From positions 11,612,001 through 11,676,000 of the forward strand of contig JAWHQI010000051.1 in the NCBI GenBank assembly GCA_033032865.1: DNA of 64,000 bases, written 5' to 3'. Positions 31,472 through 42,389 of the stretch are shown in pieces. The stretch's first letter is position 1; every line of letters starts with the position of its first letter. Both the position numbers and the translations under genes were made by a program. The DNA comes from Dactylorhiza incarnata. Lineage: Eukaryota; Streptophyta; Magnoliopsida; Asparagales; Orchidaceae. Under the pieces are notes generated by a model that searched no databases, was not told where the DNA came from, and saw only the letters and a program-made list of their open reading frames with translations.

Positions 31472-34400
31472 TTATGTGGGCTTAAGCCCCATTCCCCTCG
31501 ATGACAACAATATCTCCCTTCGGGATAATCCCTTGGTAAGATTATCAGCCAGATTCAATTCTGACTTTACGTAATTTAGTGATATCACTTCTTTTCTTCT
31601 TTGCTTCACGGACTTGTACCTGATTCTCATGAACTTATTCATTTTTGCATTAGTGTTATTTGAAGCAGTTAAATCAATCACAGATTTATTATCACAAAGC
31701 AAAGAAATAACAGGTATAGGTTTTGCAAGTAAAGGAATTTCTGAAAGTAAATTCTTAAGCCATTCGGCTTCGGCACACGTAGTGTCTAAAGCTATCAGCT
31801 CGGATTCCATGGTACTTCTTGAAATCACAGTTTGTTTTGTTGATGCCCATGAAATGGAGGCTCCTCCAAGGAGGAAAACATATCTGGTAGTAGACTTAAC
31901 GTATAAGGAATCAGTTACCCAATTGGCATCTGAATATCCTTCTAAAACTTCGGGATAACCCGTATACACTAAGTTATAGTCTGAAGTTCCGCGAAGGTAT
32001 TTAAATATTCTAGTTAAGGCTATCCAGTGATCATCACTTGGATTACTAGTATATCTACTAAGCCTGCCTACAACATATGAAATATCGGGTCTAGTGCGAT
32101 TAGCAATATAAAGTAGTGACCCTATCATTTGTGCATACCTATGTTGGTCGATAGGTTCACCTAAATTCTTACATAACTTAATGCTAGCATCATAAGGAGT
32201 AGAAGCAGGTGTGGAATCAAATAGATTGAATTTATGTAACATTTTCTCAATCGAGTGAGAAAGAGATAATGAAACATTGGAATCTGATTTTGCTAATTTC
32301 ATTCCCAAAATGACATTAGCTTCTCATAAATCTTTCATATCAAATTTAGATGATAAATTGTTTTTAGTGTTATTAACAATTTTAATTGAGCTTCCAAAGA
32401 TTAAAATGTCATCTACATAGAGACATAAAATCACATATTCATTTTCTTCTTGTTTTGCATAAATGCATTTATCATATTCATTAGATATAAATCCAAATGA
32501 TAATACTATGGAGTCAAATTTTTGGTGTCATTGTTTTGGTGCTTGTTTGAGACCATACAGAGATTTAATTAACTTACATACTTTGGTTTCTTGTTCTTTA
32601 ACTACAAAATCTTCGGGTTGAGACATGTAGACTTCTTCATCTAAGTCTCCATGCAAGAAAGCGGGTTTTACGTCCATTTGATGAATAATTAATTTATGGA
32701 TCGAAGCTAAGGCTACTAGAATGCGAAGGGATGTAATCCTAGCTACGGGAGCATAGGTATCCAAATAATCTATCCCTTGTTTTTGCGCATAGCCTTTAGC
32801 AACAAGGCGAGCCTTATATTTTTCTATGGAACCGTCAGGATTTAATTTCTTCCTAAAGATCCATCTACAACCTATGGCTTTGGTACCGGTAGGAAGATCA
32901 GTTAGAATCCAGGTTTTGTTTTCTAGAATAGAATTAATTTCGGCATTTATGGCTTATTTCCAAAAAGGAGAGTCAGATGACGTCATAGCTTCCTCATATG
33001 AATTTGGATCTCCTTCAACTAGGTAAGTGAAGTAATCCTCTCCAAATGTTCTTTCGGTTCTAACCCTTTTGCTTCTTCTAGGTTCACCAATTTCTAATGG
33101 ATCTATAGAAGAGGAAGGTTGAATTGAGCTAGAAGAAGGTTGAAATGTGTTGTCTATTTTATATGGGAACTTATCTTCGAAATAAACGGCATCTCTAGCT
33201 TCTATTATAGTATTGTTTGATATTTCACTAATTAGAGAGTTGGTGATAAGAAACCTGTTAGCACTACTATCGGAAGCATAACCTACAAAGATGGAGTCTA
33301 ATGTTTTAGGTCCTATTTTCTTTCTTTTAGGTTCAGGAATTGCTACCTTAGCCAAACACCCCCACACTCGAAGAATTAGGAGGTTAGGTTTCCTTAATTT
33401 AAATAATTCAAAAGGAGTGTTGTCATTATGTTTTGAGGGAATTCTATTCAAGATAAAAGAGGAGATGAGCAACGCTTCACCCCACAGATTTTCTGGAGCA
33501 CCGGACTCGGCTAACATGGCATTGGCCATGTTCATCAAGGTTCGATTTTTGCGTTCAGCTACACGATTCGATTGGGGAGAATATGGAGCAGTCACTTGAT
33601 GAATAATCTCATGTTCTTGGCAAAACTGGGTTAGTTCATTCGAAGTGTATTCTCCACCTCGGTCAGATCTAAGAATTTTAATCGATGATCCTAATTGATT
33701 TTCTACTTCCGCTTTGAAAATCTTACAATATGAAAAGACTTCATCTTTAGTTTTTAATAAATATATGTAACAATATTTAGTGAAATCATCAATAAAGATT
33801 ACAAAATATTTATTTCCACCTCTAGTGGGTTGGCGGTTCGAGTCACACACATCCGAGTGAATTAACTCTAAAGGTTTTGAAGTTCTTTCCACTGCTTTAA
33901 AAGGTTTTCTAGCAAATTTAGATTGTACACATATTTCACATATAGAACTTGGCACAGTATTAAATTTCGGAATTAAATTTAAAGACATCATTCTTTTCAT
34001 AGAATCTGAATTTATATGTCCTAACCTAGCATGCCAAAAATCTGAATTTGAGTATGAAACAGAAGAAGATGAAATCTGATTTATCTCTAAATCGGCAACA
34101 TTTAATTTAAATAAACCATCATATATATATCCTTTACCAATAAAAACATCATTAAATATTATTACAACTTTATTTGACTCTAAGACAATTTTATAACCCT
34201 TCTTCACTAGCAAGGATCCGCTCACAAGATTCTTCCTAACTCTCGGCACATAAAGCACATCTTGCAAGGCTAGTGTTTTCCCGAATGTCAACCTAAGATC
34301 CACTCGCCCGCGTCCAAGTATTTGTGTCGAAGAAGCATCTCCTAAGATCACGCTTCCTCAACTGATGTCCTGAAAGGTGGCAAAGAAAGAACGATCAAAA

Positions 34401-34549
34401 CAGGTATGAACATTTGCTCCGGAATCAAGCCACCAATCTGATGAACAAGTGAGAAGAAGACTTGGAGAATAATCTAACCAGAAGATAGGTTGATCCGGTG
34501 CTTGGATCATGTTGGCCTGAGGCTTGTCTCCACGAGACTTGCCAATCAC
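31472..34549 (-). pseudogene. Copia Pol: protease, integrase, RT, RNase H
   Basis: Reading from about 34610: a zinc knuckle CFICGRTNHLSTNC, the protease site WWLDSGANVH, GAG-pre-integrase DFWHARLGHINSDSM, and the integrase core with HSDVCDSN, LRSDRGGEY and VAERKNRTL. Then RT has GCRWIFRKKLNPDG, YAPVARITSLRIL, MDVKPAFLHGDLDEEVYM, LKQAPKQ and the catalytic LYVDDILIFG. RNase H has GYSDANW and a final [12 protein letters not shown]. All pieces share one frame. Stops occur after FQDIS (about 34357), FWK (about 32950), APKQ (about 32526) and KDL (about 32330). At least one fits a TGG tryptophan changed to TGA. Four nonsense codons make it non-functional, but catalytic residues are otherwise kept. 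Confidence 0.9.
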
Positions 34550-34824
34550 GGGTTCTGTCTTTTTGTAGAAGCAGTTGGTAGACAGATGGTTTGTGCGGCC
34601 GCAGATGAAGCACCATTTCCCTTTACCTGGGTTTTGGTTTGAAGGACCTGGCTTGGGATGATTTGGTTTCTGATGGCGGGAACCTGGACGGAAAGGCTTC
34701 TTATGGATCTTGCCTTTGCCTTTGAAGTGATGGTTGGAGGAAGGATTGCCATGAGATTCGGTTAGATTAACTTTAGGAGCATGGTCTTTGGGAGTTTTAG
34801 AACTCTTAGACTTATGTTCCTCCT

Positions 34825-35535
34825 CTATGCGGATAGCATTTTGGATTTGAACGTAAGGTTTGATTGATCATGCCTTTGTCTAGTGCTAAAGCCGGACCAG
34901 GAATCAGGAAGTGCATCAATGAGACATGCCACTAAATAATTTTCGGAAAGAATTGAGCCATCGGCTCGGATCTTGGACAACATCTCATCTAATTGATGGA
35001 GTTGAGGATTGATGGGCTTGGAAGCATCAATCTTGAATTTGTGGAGGTTGGAAATATTGTAGCGTTCTATACCCGCATTGTCAAGGTTATAGCGCGCTTC
35101 AAGTGCATACCACAATTCCTTAGCTGTACGATATTGAAGGAAGACATTGTAAAGGCTATCGGACAAAGCACTTAGGATTCGGTTACGACAATGATATTCA
35201 ACATCTACCGGATCTCTATAAGGAAGACGTCTTACGTAGGTTCTAGTGGTGTTTGCAGTTGAAGATGAGGACGATGGTAGAGTCGAAGCAACTGCATTTG
35301 CAGCGCTAGGGATTTCAGTTTCTGTAGGAGGGGCATCGAAGATGGCAGACAAAAGACCTAGGGTATTTAACCAATATTCGACTTGTGCTTGCCAACGACG
35401 AAAACCGTTACCGTTAAATTTCTCGGGTTTGAACCCGGCAGAATCCTTAGATCTAGAAGCTATTAGAGATTTCTGAAATTTAAAATATAAACAATAAATT
35501 GCTATACATATGAAAATGAAAGCAGACAGAAACAT
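34825..35535 (-). pseudogene. Copia Gag of the second element
   Basis: The frame includes the copia Gag signature FNGNGFRRWQAQVEYWLNTL, a RNRILSALSDSLYNVFLQY segment, a TAKELWYALEARYNLDNAG segment and LPDSWSGFSTRQRH near the end. The true start is probably inside the 35535 reading, since the first 25 residues are hydrophobic and atypical. The zinc knuckle and Pol continue in a different frame, so a frameshift lies between 34825 and 34620. The product would assemble the particle that packages element RNA. Confidence 0.85.
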
Positions 35536-35584
35536 TTTGATTTTATTTATTTTGTTAATGTGGAATTACCAAACTTCTTTAGAT

Positions 35585-36837
35585 TGTTGGAATATTTTCT
35601 TCTATATTCCTATATTAATATACAAAGTGATATATTTTCATTTTTTAAAATCTTTAACAGAAACAGCAGATCTATATATATATGAATAGCAATATTAATA
35701 AAATTGTATGAAGAGGATGAGAAATAAAATAAAGTAATTTATAGTTCAGAATCGAGCCTGGGTAAGGCGTGTGGTCACTGCCCTAAAGAAGTTGCACCAC
35801 CCTCCGGCAGGGCTTTCAACCGATGCTCACTCCTCCAAGGTACAACACCCGGCTAGATCCCGAAACTCCGATGTGCGCGGACACCGAAGAAGCACAGAGC
35901 ACCCGAACAACCACTTGATGAAGCAAATATAAAGAAGAGGAATCACGTAGAAGATCGTTAAAACAGAGAGAGCAGAAGAGCATATGAGAGCAATCGTTCT
36001 TTCTGAGAAGAACGACAATATATAAAGACAGAAAATTTCCGGAAAAGGAGGATCTTGAAAACGGCAATATTAAAACCATAATAAGTATTGATGGTTATAA
36101 TTGGAAGGATCATAATCAGGAAGATAAACGTTGAATATTTCCAACGTAAATAATGGCGAGAAACACGCGTAAAAGAGCGGTTAAGAAAGCGCGTAAAACG
36201 GCAGAAAACGTGAAAGCAATTCGACGCAACGTGAATCTCAATCGACGCAGCTTTGAATTCCACTCAAAGCAACGCGACGCGAAGCGGGTGCGTCGAATTC
36301 AATTCGACGCAGCTTCGACTGGAGACTACCCTATCGACGCAGCTTTGAATGCCAGTCGACGCAGGTTCGAGATCTGGTCGACGCAGCTCTGGCAGTCGAC
36401 GCGACTTCGAGTTTCACTCGATGCAAGTCGACTTCTATTCGACGTTTCTCTGAATAAAACTCTAAAACTATTTTGTACAAAAAATACAATTCAATTCAAT
36501 TATTCCCAAATCCACATCCACATCCACATCCGTATCCGGATCCGGATCCGGTGCGGTGCGTGCGCGCGCTTTCGTGTGGTTCATAGATTCTCCTTATGTT
36601 CTTTTGAACAAATAAGAAGGTGTGAACTAATATATATACTCACCAACAAGATAGGAGAATGACAAGGTGAGACTAAAGAGTTTATCCTTTTTTTCATGAA
36701 AGGTTCCCTCCAAAATTGGATTCCCTCCAATTTGGTTTTGGGGCTTTTCATCTATAATGAGGAGCCAAACACCAAACACCAAACAAGGCTCCAATAAACA
36801 TTTATGAAATGAATGTTTATAATTGAAATTTCTAACA
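35585..36837 (-). repeat. 5' LTR of the second copia element
   Basis: Direct repeat of 29638-30863. The minus-strand sequence following it, ATCTAAAGAAGTTTGG, is not the usual TGGTATCAGAG tRNA-Met site, so the priming tRNA is unclear. Confidence 0.9.
36219..36446. repeat. TCGACGCAGCTTCGA-type array (5' LTR copy)
   Basis: Counterpart of 30274-30485, with one more dyad unit near 36378-36398. Confidence 0.8.
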
Positions 36838-37280
36838 GTCGCATGCGTGCACGGTGACGCTCACCCTTCCGAGGCGCTTGCCGTTTTTTGCCGGTTGGGG
36901 TGAAACCCCTAATTTGAGGTGAATCGTTCTAGAGAGATAGTCGGGGTGTGATGAAAGGCCTACAACCCGACCATTTGGTCTTTTGGGGAACCCCATTAAT
37001 ATTCAAAAGTGATTTTTTTTTGTGACGGTGGTAACCACTGTTTTGCTAAACATCCACTCTATGACAGCCAAACAGAGCCTAACTCTTCTTGCGGGGGTAT
37101 AAATGCCTACATGCAGGTAAGGTTTTGCTGGTCTGAACACGCTGTTTCGTGCGCGCTGTCTATTACAACGAAGACAAACGCAAACAACGCCCAAACGCTC
37201 ATTTTAACGGAGTGATCACAACCCTTTAAACCCTCAATTTAGCAGAAAATAACAAACAATTAACTATTTACGGCATCTTA
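36838..37280. other. Resumed GC-rich repeat, then upstream region of the AGP gene
   Basis: The first 120 bases continue the repeat interrupted at 29637. From about 37000 the sequence is ordinary and includes a CTACATGCAGGTAAG-like donor and several short direct repeats, but no recognised regulatory site. It is the upstream region of the gene at 37400. Confidence 0.4.
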
Positions 37281-37283
37281 TCT

Positions 37284-37293
37284 CCTATAAAAG
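37284..37293 (+). promoter_or_regulatory. TATA box of the AGP23-like gene
   Basis: CCTATAAAAG lies 107 bases before the ATG, giving a 5' leader of about 80 bases if transcription starts some 30 bases downstream. Confidence 0.6.
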
Positions 37294-37399
37294 CAACCTA
37301 AATCCGGTCAATTTTCTCATCTCTTTCCTTGAGTCATTCCATTCCAAAAAAAAATATCGGCAAATATTTTCTCCCAATCGAAATTATTTGCCGATAGCA

Positions 37400-37582
37400 A
37401 TGGACATGAAGAAGATCGCCGCTGCCTTACTAATGTTCGCAGTCTCCGCCACTGCTGCCTTGGCAGCTGAGGGGCCTGCGCCTACACCCGGCCCCTCCAG
37501 CAGCTCCTTCGCCGTCACCCCGGCCATTGGAGCTGTTGTGAGCACTGCAGTCATCTCCTTCTCAGCTTACTATTTACATTAA
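37400..37582 (+). CDS. AGP23: Arabinogalactan peptide, AGP23-like
   Basis: A 60-residue intact frame. Residues 1-22 (MDMKKIAAALLMFAVSATAA and two more) are a secretion signal with a basic start and an Ala-rich core. The short mature region, AEGPAPTPGPSSSS, has the AP/TP/GP prolines that are hydroxylated and O-glycosylated in arabinogalactan proteins. The hydrophobic C-terminus ending SFSAYYLH is the signal for GPI-anchor attachment and closely resembles the ending known for the AGP23 group. Mature AG peptides sit on the outer plasma membrane. AGP23 genes are known from pollen. The ATG at 37400 is chosen because it opens the signal peptide. Single exon, with TATA at 37284 and all neighbours transposable elements. 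It could be a silent copy, but no lesion is visible. Confidence 0.85.
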   Translation: MDMKKIAAALLMFAVSATAALAAEGPAPTPGPSSSSFAVTPAIGAVVSTAVISFSAYYLH

Positions 37583-38773
37583 CCCGCTCTATTAATTTGC
37601 AAGGAATGAGGGCAATTATAGATTTGTCACCGATGGAACAGTTGACTACATTTTTTCTGCATTAAATGATTGCCATATTGAATAACGCATTCTTTCTTCT
37701 TCTTTTTCTGTTTTAATATCTAATTTGTTTTTAAATTATTAATACAATTGATTATTGGGATAGTTTTGATTAGAATTTATTTTTGGAACATGAATACATG
37801 ATAAGATATACACGGTAACTGAGCATAACCAATACTTTTAATTTAAATTGAATATAAATTATGAGGTAAATACAATATTTTAAGAATCGGACCGGCCCGG
37901 CCAGCACGATCAGGCGGGGCCGTCAAATAAACAGTTTTTCAGACTAATCAAGCTCCAAAACTTGCTTATACTGGATCTACTTTGGAAACGGTTATCCGTG
38001 CGGGATAGCTGCCGCTAATCGAAGTTGGTTTTGAAAATTGCCATGTTTAATAAGTAAAAGCATGAAAAATTATTTTTTAAGACTAAAAATATTAAGCATA
38101 GCAAACTTTGAGCATACGCCGTCCACCCGAGAAGCTGTTATGAAACGCCTCATATATAAGAGGAGTTATACAATACGAGCCCTGACGCAACCTCGGGTCC
38201 TAGACCAATAGCAGTGCACACAATTGTGCATTGCGGCGGGCCACGCAATGCACAGTAAATTGTGCAAGGTGGGTCCAGTGAATCATGCGCTATTATTGGT
38301 CTCAGTCACTTCCGAAACTGGTTCAAAGTATATTTATGATATATTAAGATGAAAAAGTTGTCTTTCGGGAAACATTCATAAGCCAATATTATGCTTTCTT
38401 TTTAAATTTAATGATTTCATATTTGGAAATGTTTTCACAAAAAAAATCTAAATATAAGGCATATATGTAAATCCCGATATTCGCTCAGAGTTCTTTTTTC
38501 ACCAATTTCAAAAGCACTCTTTTCATTTCTGTGGTTCCAAAATTCAAATGTCCAAAAGCGAGAGATACTTTGAACCGGTTGATGCATTTTATTTTTAAAA
38601 TATTTATTTTAGAAATATTGTATTTTAATCATTGTTTAATCAGCCAAAAAATAATTGAATTTCTTCAAGCAAGAGGGCGTCGAGCGAAGCTAGGGATCTA
38701 AACGTCGCAACTTGCCGTAATAGGGAAAAGGAGAAAAGTAGGAATATTGTAGCGTGATTTAACACTATTTTAT
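37583..38773. other. Intergenic sequence downstream of AGP23-like gene
   Basis: AT-rich sequence with the likely 3' untranslated region in the first 150 bases. A short CCGGCCCGGCC patch at 37890-37905 resembles the interior of the hAT-like element to the right. No coding frame is supported. Confidence 0.5.
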
Positions 38774-38846
38774 CAAGGTTTTGAGAACCGGACCGGACAT
38801 TGAACCGGCGGAGGAAAAGGTTCAAGGTTCAACCGGGGTCGAACCG

Positions 38847-38848
<2 letters not shown>

Positions 38849-38896
<48 letters not shown>
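38849..38896. repeat. TA microsatellite
   Basis: About 24 TA units inside the hAT-like element, directly next to the possible Helitron terminus. Confidence 0.9.
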
Positions 38897-38898
<2 letters not shown>

Positions 38899-39398
38899 CG
38901 AGTGACAGTGCACGGGGAGCCCCCCGTGCCCTTCGCGACAGTACTCTGCCCGCCTCCGGCACGCACCCAGTTATATTTATTTATTTATTTTTATTTATTT
39001 ATTTTTATAAATTTAAAAAATAAAATATTATGTATTTTATTTTTAAAATATTTAGATTTTATACAATATTTTGTATTTTTTTCCATTTCCCTCTATCTAT
39101 TTCTCTCTCCAATTCCGTCACCCTCTTTCTCCTCCCTCACTCTCTCTCTCTTAATTATGGCCCCACTCCCTCTCTCCCCTCTCTCCCTCTCTCTTCCTCT
39201 CTTCCTCTCTCCTTATTTATTTCTCTCTTTCTCTCTCCAATTCAAAGATATCACCCACTTTCTCTTCCCTCTCTCTTAATTGTGGGCCTCACTCTCTCTC
39301 CCATCTCTCCCTTTCTCTTTCTCTCTCCTTATCGAACGGTCAATATTAATTGGTGGGCATTACACCGATAAAAGGATTTCTTTATATATTAGTATAGA
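38899..39398 (-). mobile_element. Possible small non-autonomous Helitron
   Basis: The minus strand from 39398 begins TCTATACTAATATATAAAG, a typical plant Helitron 5' terminus. Near the other end a perfect 8-bp stem, GCACGGGG-AGCC-CCCCGTGC, lies at 38910-38929, about 10 bases from the end, as Helitron 3' hairpins do. The expected terminal CTRR is not clear. The interior is a TC-rich tract (39080-39330). AT-rich flanks suit insertion between A and T. Confidence 0.4.
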
Positions 39399-39550
39399 TA
39401 TATATATATATATATATATTATATACATTAGAAAATAAAAATAATTAACATTATATTAAAAATTTGTATATAAATTGGTAATTTATTATCATTATATTGT
39501 GATACAAATAGAAATGATGTATTCATTATCACTATATTCGTATATTTTTA

Positions 39551-39790
39551 AGACTCTATTTGGCATGACGTTTTTGGCGTAGCGTTTGGACAAAAACACC
39601 ATCGTAATAGAATTGATGTTTGACATGTCAACGGTTAAGATCACAATCAAGAAAATAAAACTAATTTTATTTTTTTACTTTTGTACATAAAAGTGGATGA
39701 AGTTTCTTAGATAAGATCGGGCGTTCAAGAACGACGGTTCATAACCACCGTATTCATGACCACCACCGCCGTGTCAAACGAAATTTAAAT
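39551..39790. mobile_element. Possible MITE
   Basis: ACTCTATTTGGCATGACG on the left resembles, inverted, the sequence CGTGTCAAACGAAATTT on the right. The match is imperfect and no target duplication was identified. Confidence 0.3.
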
Positions 39791-40004
39791 TTTATTTGAA
39801 AGATAGATGTGTGTACATATTACAAATATATCATGCACTTTAATTTTTAAAACATAATTTAATTTATTAATATAATAATATATCTAAAAAATATTTATTT
39901 TATATTTATTTAGGTATGTATATTAATTAATAATTATACATTTTATTTAATAAATACATTAATATTTATATGTATATAATATATGATATCCTAAAAACAT
40001 AAAA

Positions 40005-40075
40005 ACCAGTTGCTCAGGTGTATAGCGCTTGTTAAACTTGCCTGGGCGCGAGATTGAAACTCCCCTTCATCTTAT
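40005..40075 (+). other. tRNA-like block (possible SINE head or tRNA relic)
   Basis: TTGCTCAGGTGTATAGCGC resembles a pol III A box (TAGCTCAGTNGGTAGAGCG). About 30 bases later GCGAGATTGAAACTCC resembles a B box (GGTTCGANTCC). It does not fold into a good cloverleaf by eye, so I do not call a tRNA gene. Confidence 0.35.
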
Positions 40076-40282
40076 TTTCTGCTATTTAATTTTGGGCCTT
40101 GGCCCGCCCGGTTGCGTAGAACCGCGCCCGGTTCCCGGCCCACCGATCCGCCCGCCCGGTTCTATGGTTCTTAAGCGGTCCGCGGATGGAGCGGTTTTCT
40201 TATCTGGGCCGGACCGGCTGGTTGTCCGGTCCGCGGTCGGACCGGTCCGACCGGCCGGTCCGGTCCGATTTTTAAAAGCTTG

Positions 40283-41940
40283 ATTTTTTTGTATATGCTA
40301 AAAATTACCAAATTAATTTTATTGTGTTTTGTCTCGTGACTAGAGCATATAATGTTGAAATGAAATATTCTAAATACGATACATTTTATTTTTATAATTT
40401 CAATTAAAAAATATAATACTATTTAGATATTTAAAAGTATTATTAGTATTGTGTGCCGCTTAGCGCTCCCGCAGATCGGAGAAATCAGACCGTCTTAGCT
40501 CGAGAGTGAGTCAAGCGCATAAATAGTCAAAGTGAGACCCAACAACAGAACATTGAGATGTTTTACGCGGAAAAAAACAGAAAGGATAAAACCACGAGGC
40601 TAGACAATTTCTGACAGAATCTACTAGTTGTAGTCGATTACATGAGTTGGAGTTTTAGAAGAGAGACAGAACACCTCTCATTTTACAAGTGTCTTGAGAA
40701 AACTATAAGTCTTCCGTAACCAGGGACGGAGCCAGAATTTTTTTTAAGGGGGGGTCAAAAAATAGTAACAATATTAACTTCTTTTCTAGCTCGTTTTGCA
40801 TCTTAACTGTAATCTTTCACTATCATTATTCTCACAAAAATGTGATCCTGATTTCGGCGACGACAAAGATGCCCACGATTTCGTGATAAAAATTCTTCGA
40901 AAATTCTGATATGCCCACGACTTCGTGATAAAAATTCTGCGGAAATTTTACCTTGAGAAACTGAGAATGGTGAACAATTAGAGGATAAGAGAATCAAGAT
41001 TAACCTCCAAATTAAGTCCAAACCCAAACTTGATGTGCACACAAAGGCGCCCACGATTTCGAGGAAGGTATTTGACTTCTCTGCATTGGAAAGATGAAAT
41101 GAAGGAAGGGGAAGATGATCAAAACTCAATAGTTCAAAACAATGAAAAAAATGTGGCGAAATAGAATACCCCTCAACGACCCTTTCAGACTTTCAGTTCT
41201 TTCTTTTTGCTAGCCACATCAAGATTACCCCTCCCTTTTGCTAGCCACATCAAGATTCAAGAATGTATGTTTTCCCTCCTATTTGGAGATCAGCTATTCA
41301 TGTCTTCAATCTCCCCTCCACACAGCCCGACGGAGCCAGGTGGACGGAGCAGCTGGTGATACACGTCAAAATGAGATCTCCAATGTTGAAGCTATTTGAT
41401 TTATTATGAGGGGCATGAGATCTTCCAGACTTCCAGTAGCCTGACTGGCTGACTTCCTGAGACTCGGAGAGGCTGAGAAGTTGAGAGTGAACTAGTGAAA
41501 GCACTGAAGCAGGCTGATGGCCGGGGAAGAAGACGGACGACCGGACGGGAATGGGATTGTGTGGCGCCGTTGGCGTCGCAGGTCGCCGCCTCGCCGGAGC
41601 CGGAAACAGGAAGGACCGAGAACGGGAAGAAGACGGGATTGCCGGGGATCACGCGAGGTCGCGAGCAGCAGAGTCGATTCGCTTATCGGGGAAGACACCG
41701 TGTGGGCTTAGGGGTCCCTTAATACATTCGCCCATGTCAGTAACGCTCGCGGGAGCACTCTCTGGAGCAGATCCTTCATAAGTGGAGTGAACACTGAGTG
41801 AGAGGATGAATAGAGAGCAAGTCTTTGCCTAAAAACATCAAAGCATTGTCTTCTCCTTTTTCTCTGTCCCTTCAAATGAAGGCAAGAGTGCCTTTTTATA
41901 GCTTTTCTGGGGGGATTCGTAATTGCGGCTTTTCTGGATG
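40283..41940. other. Unassigned repeat-derived sequence
   Basis: It contains an AGGGACGGAGCCAGAATTTT motif at about 40723 found in many plant transposon ends, and a 48-bp direct repeat with CCCACGAYTTCGTGATAAAAATTCT cores at about 40868-40960. A second duplication, TTTTGCTAGCCACATCAAGATT, lies at about 41206-41255. A GC-rich block at 41500-41720 is open in many frames on both strands. A minus-strand TATA-like CTATAAAAAGG lies near 41895. Parts are probably LTR fragments. Confidence 0.4.
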
Positions 41941-42009
41941 ATGAACATGCGAATAAGAATGCACAATTTCGTTCACCTGGGTCACCAATTTTTGAATATG
42001 ACGATCATG

Positions 42010-42034
42010 CCCCCCCCCCCCCCCCCCCCCCCCC
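42010..42034. repeat. Poly-C tract of 25 bases
   Basis: An uninterrupted run of 25 C. Its length in the assembly may be unreliable. Confidence 0.9.
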
Positions 42035-42084
42035 GGGCGGCCCGGTGGGCTCGCCAGTCACAACAATGGCAGCGGCAAAGGGGG

Positions 42085-42300
42085 CACATGAGTGGATGCG
42101 GGCGCGCATGCGCGCGACCTGCGTGTGCATAACCTGGCCACACGCACAAGCGTGCAGCATAGCCACGCGCGAAAGCATGCATCATGCGCACAATGGGCGC
42201 ATGCGCGTGCACGCGCACCAGTGCAATGCATATGGCCAGTGTGCACGTGCGCTCTCGCGCACCCGTGCGCCCCTAAAGGGTGCGAGTGCACGCGTTGTTG
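42085..42300. repeat. GCGCATGCGCGTGCACGCGC-type array in an unassigned LTR-like fragment
   Basis: Dense alternating GCGC, CATGCG and CGTGCACG palindromes. A plus-strand TATA box, CTATAAAAG, follows at 42377-42385. A related fragment lies at 29205-29637, and another GC-rich GTGCGC patch lies at 42905-43110. Confidence 0.5.
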
Positions 42301-42389
42301 TAGGTCCTGGTCTGGACGGGGCAAGGTCCTATACGATCAAGGCAAACTGTTTTGGCGGTCTTGTCGGGGTTACGAGCTATAAAAGCCGG

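Larger units (their letters stand above)
29638..36837 (-). mobile_element. Ty1/copia element with both LTRs and degraded gag-pol
   Basis: LTRs at 29638-30863 and 35585-36837 have TGTTGGAATA starts (plus strand) and TTTCTAACA ends. The flanks are GTTGC and GTCGC, a 5-bp target duplication with one change. The domain order gag, zinc knuckle, protease, integrase, RT, RNase H is complete on the minus strand. Only a few nonsense codons and one or two frame changes break it, so it is younger than the element at 13249-28820. Confidence 0.9.
38774..40282. mobile_element. hAT-like non-autonomous element, CCGGACCGG-rich, with nested insertions
   Basis: The left end CAAGGTTTTGAGAACCGGAC and the right end, whose reverse complement is CAAGCTTTTAAAAATCGGAC, form inverted termini with a few mismatches. 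Subterminal CCGGACCGG and GGTCCGGTCC repeats are dense at 38790-38845 and 40095-40270. The putative 8-bp flanks are AT-rich and agree only in part. The middle holds unrelated material (38849-40000). No transposase is present. Confidence 0.6.

Noticed and set aside
38902..39371. Leu/Ser-rich ORFs of over 100 codons
   Set aside because: They translate a TC-rich tract and have no start context or homology.
40005..40075. Functional tRNA gene
   Set aside because: A- and B-box-like sequences are present but no convincing cloverleaf or anticodon arm can be drawn.
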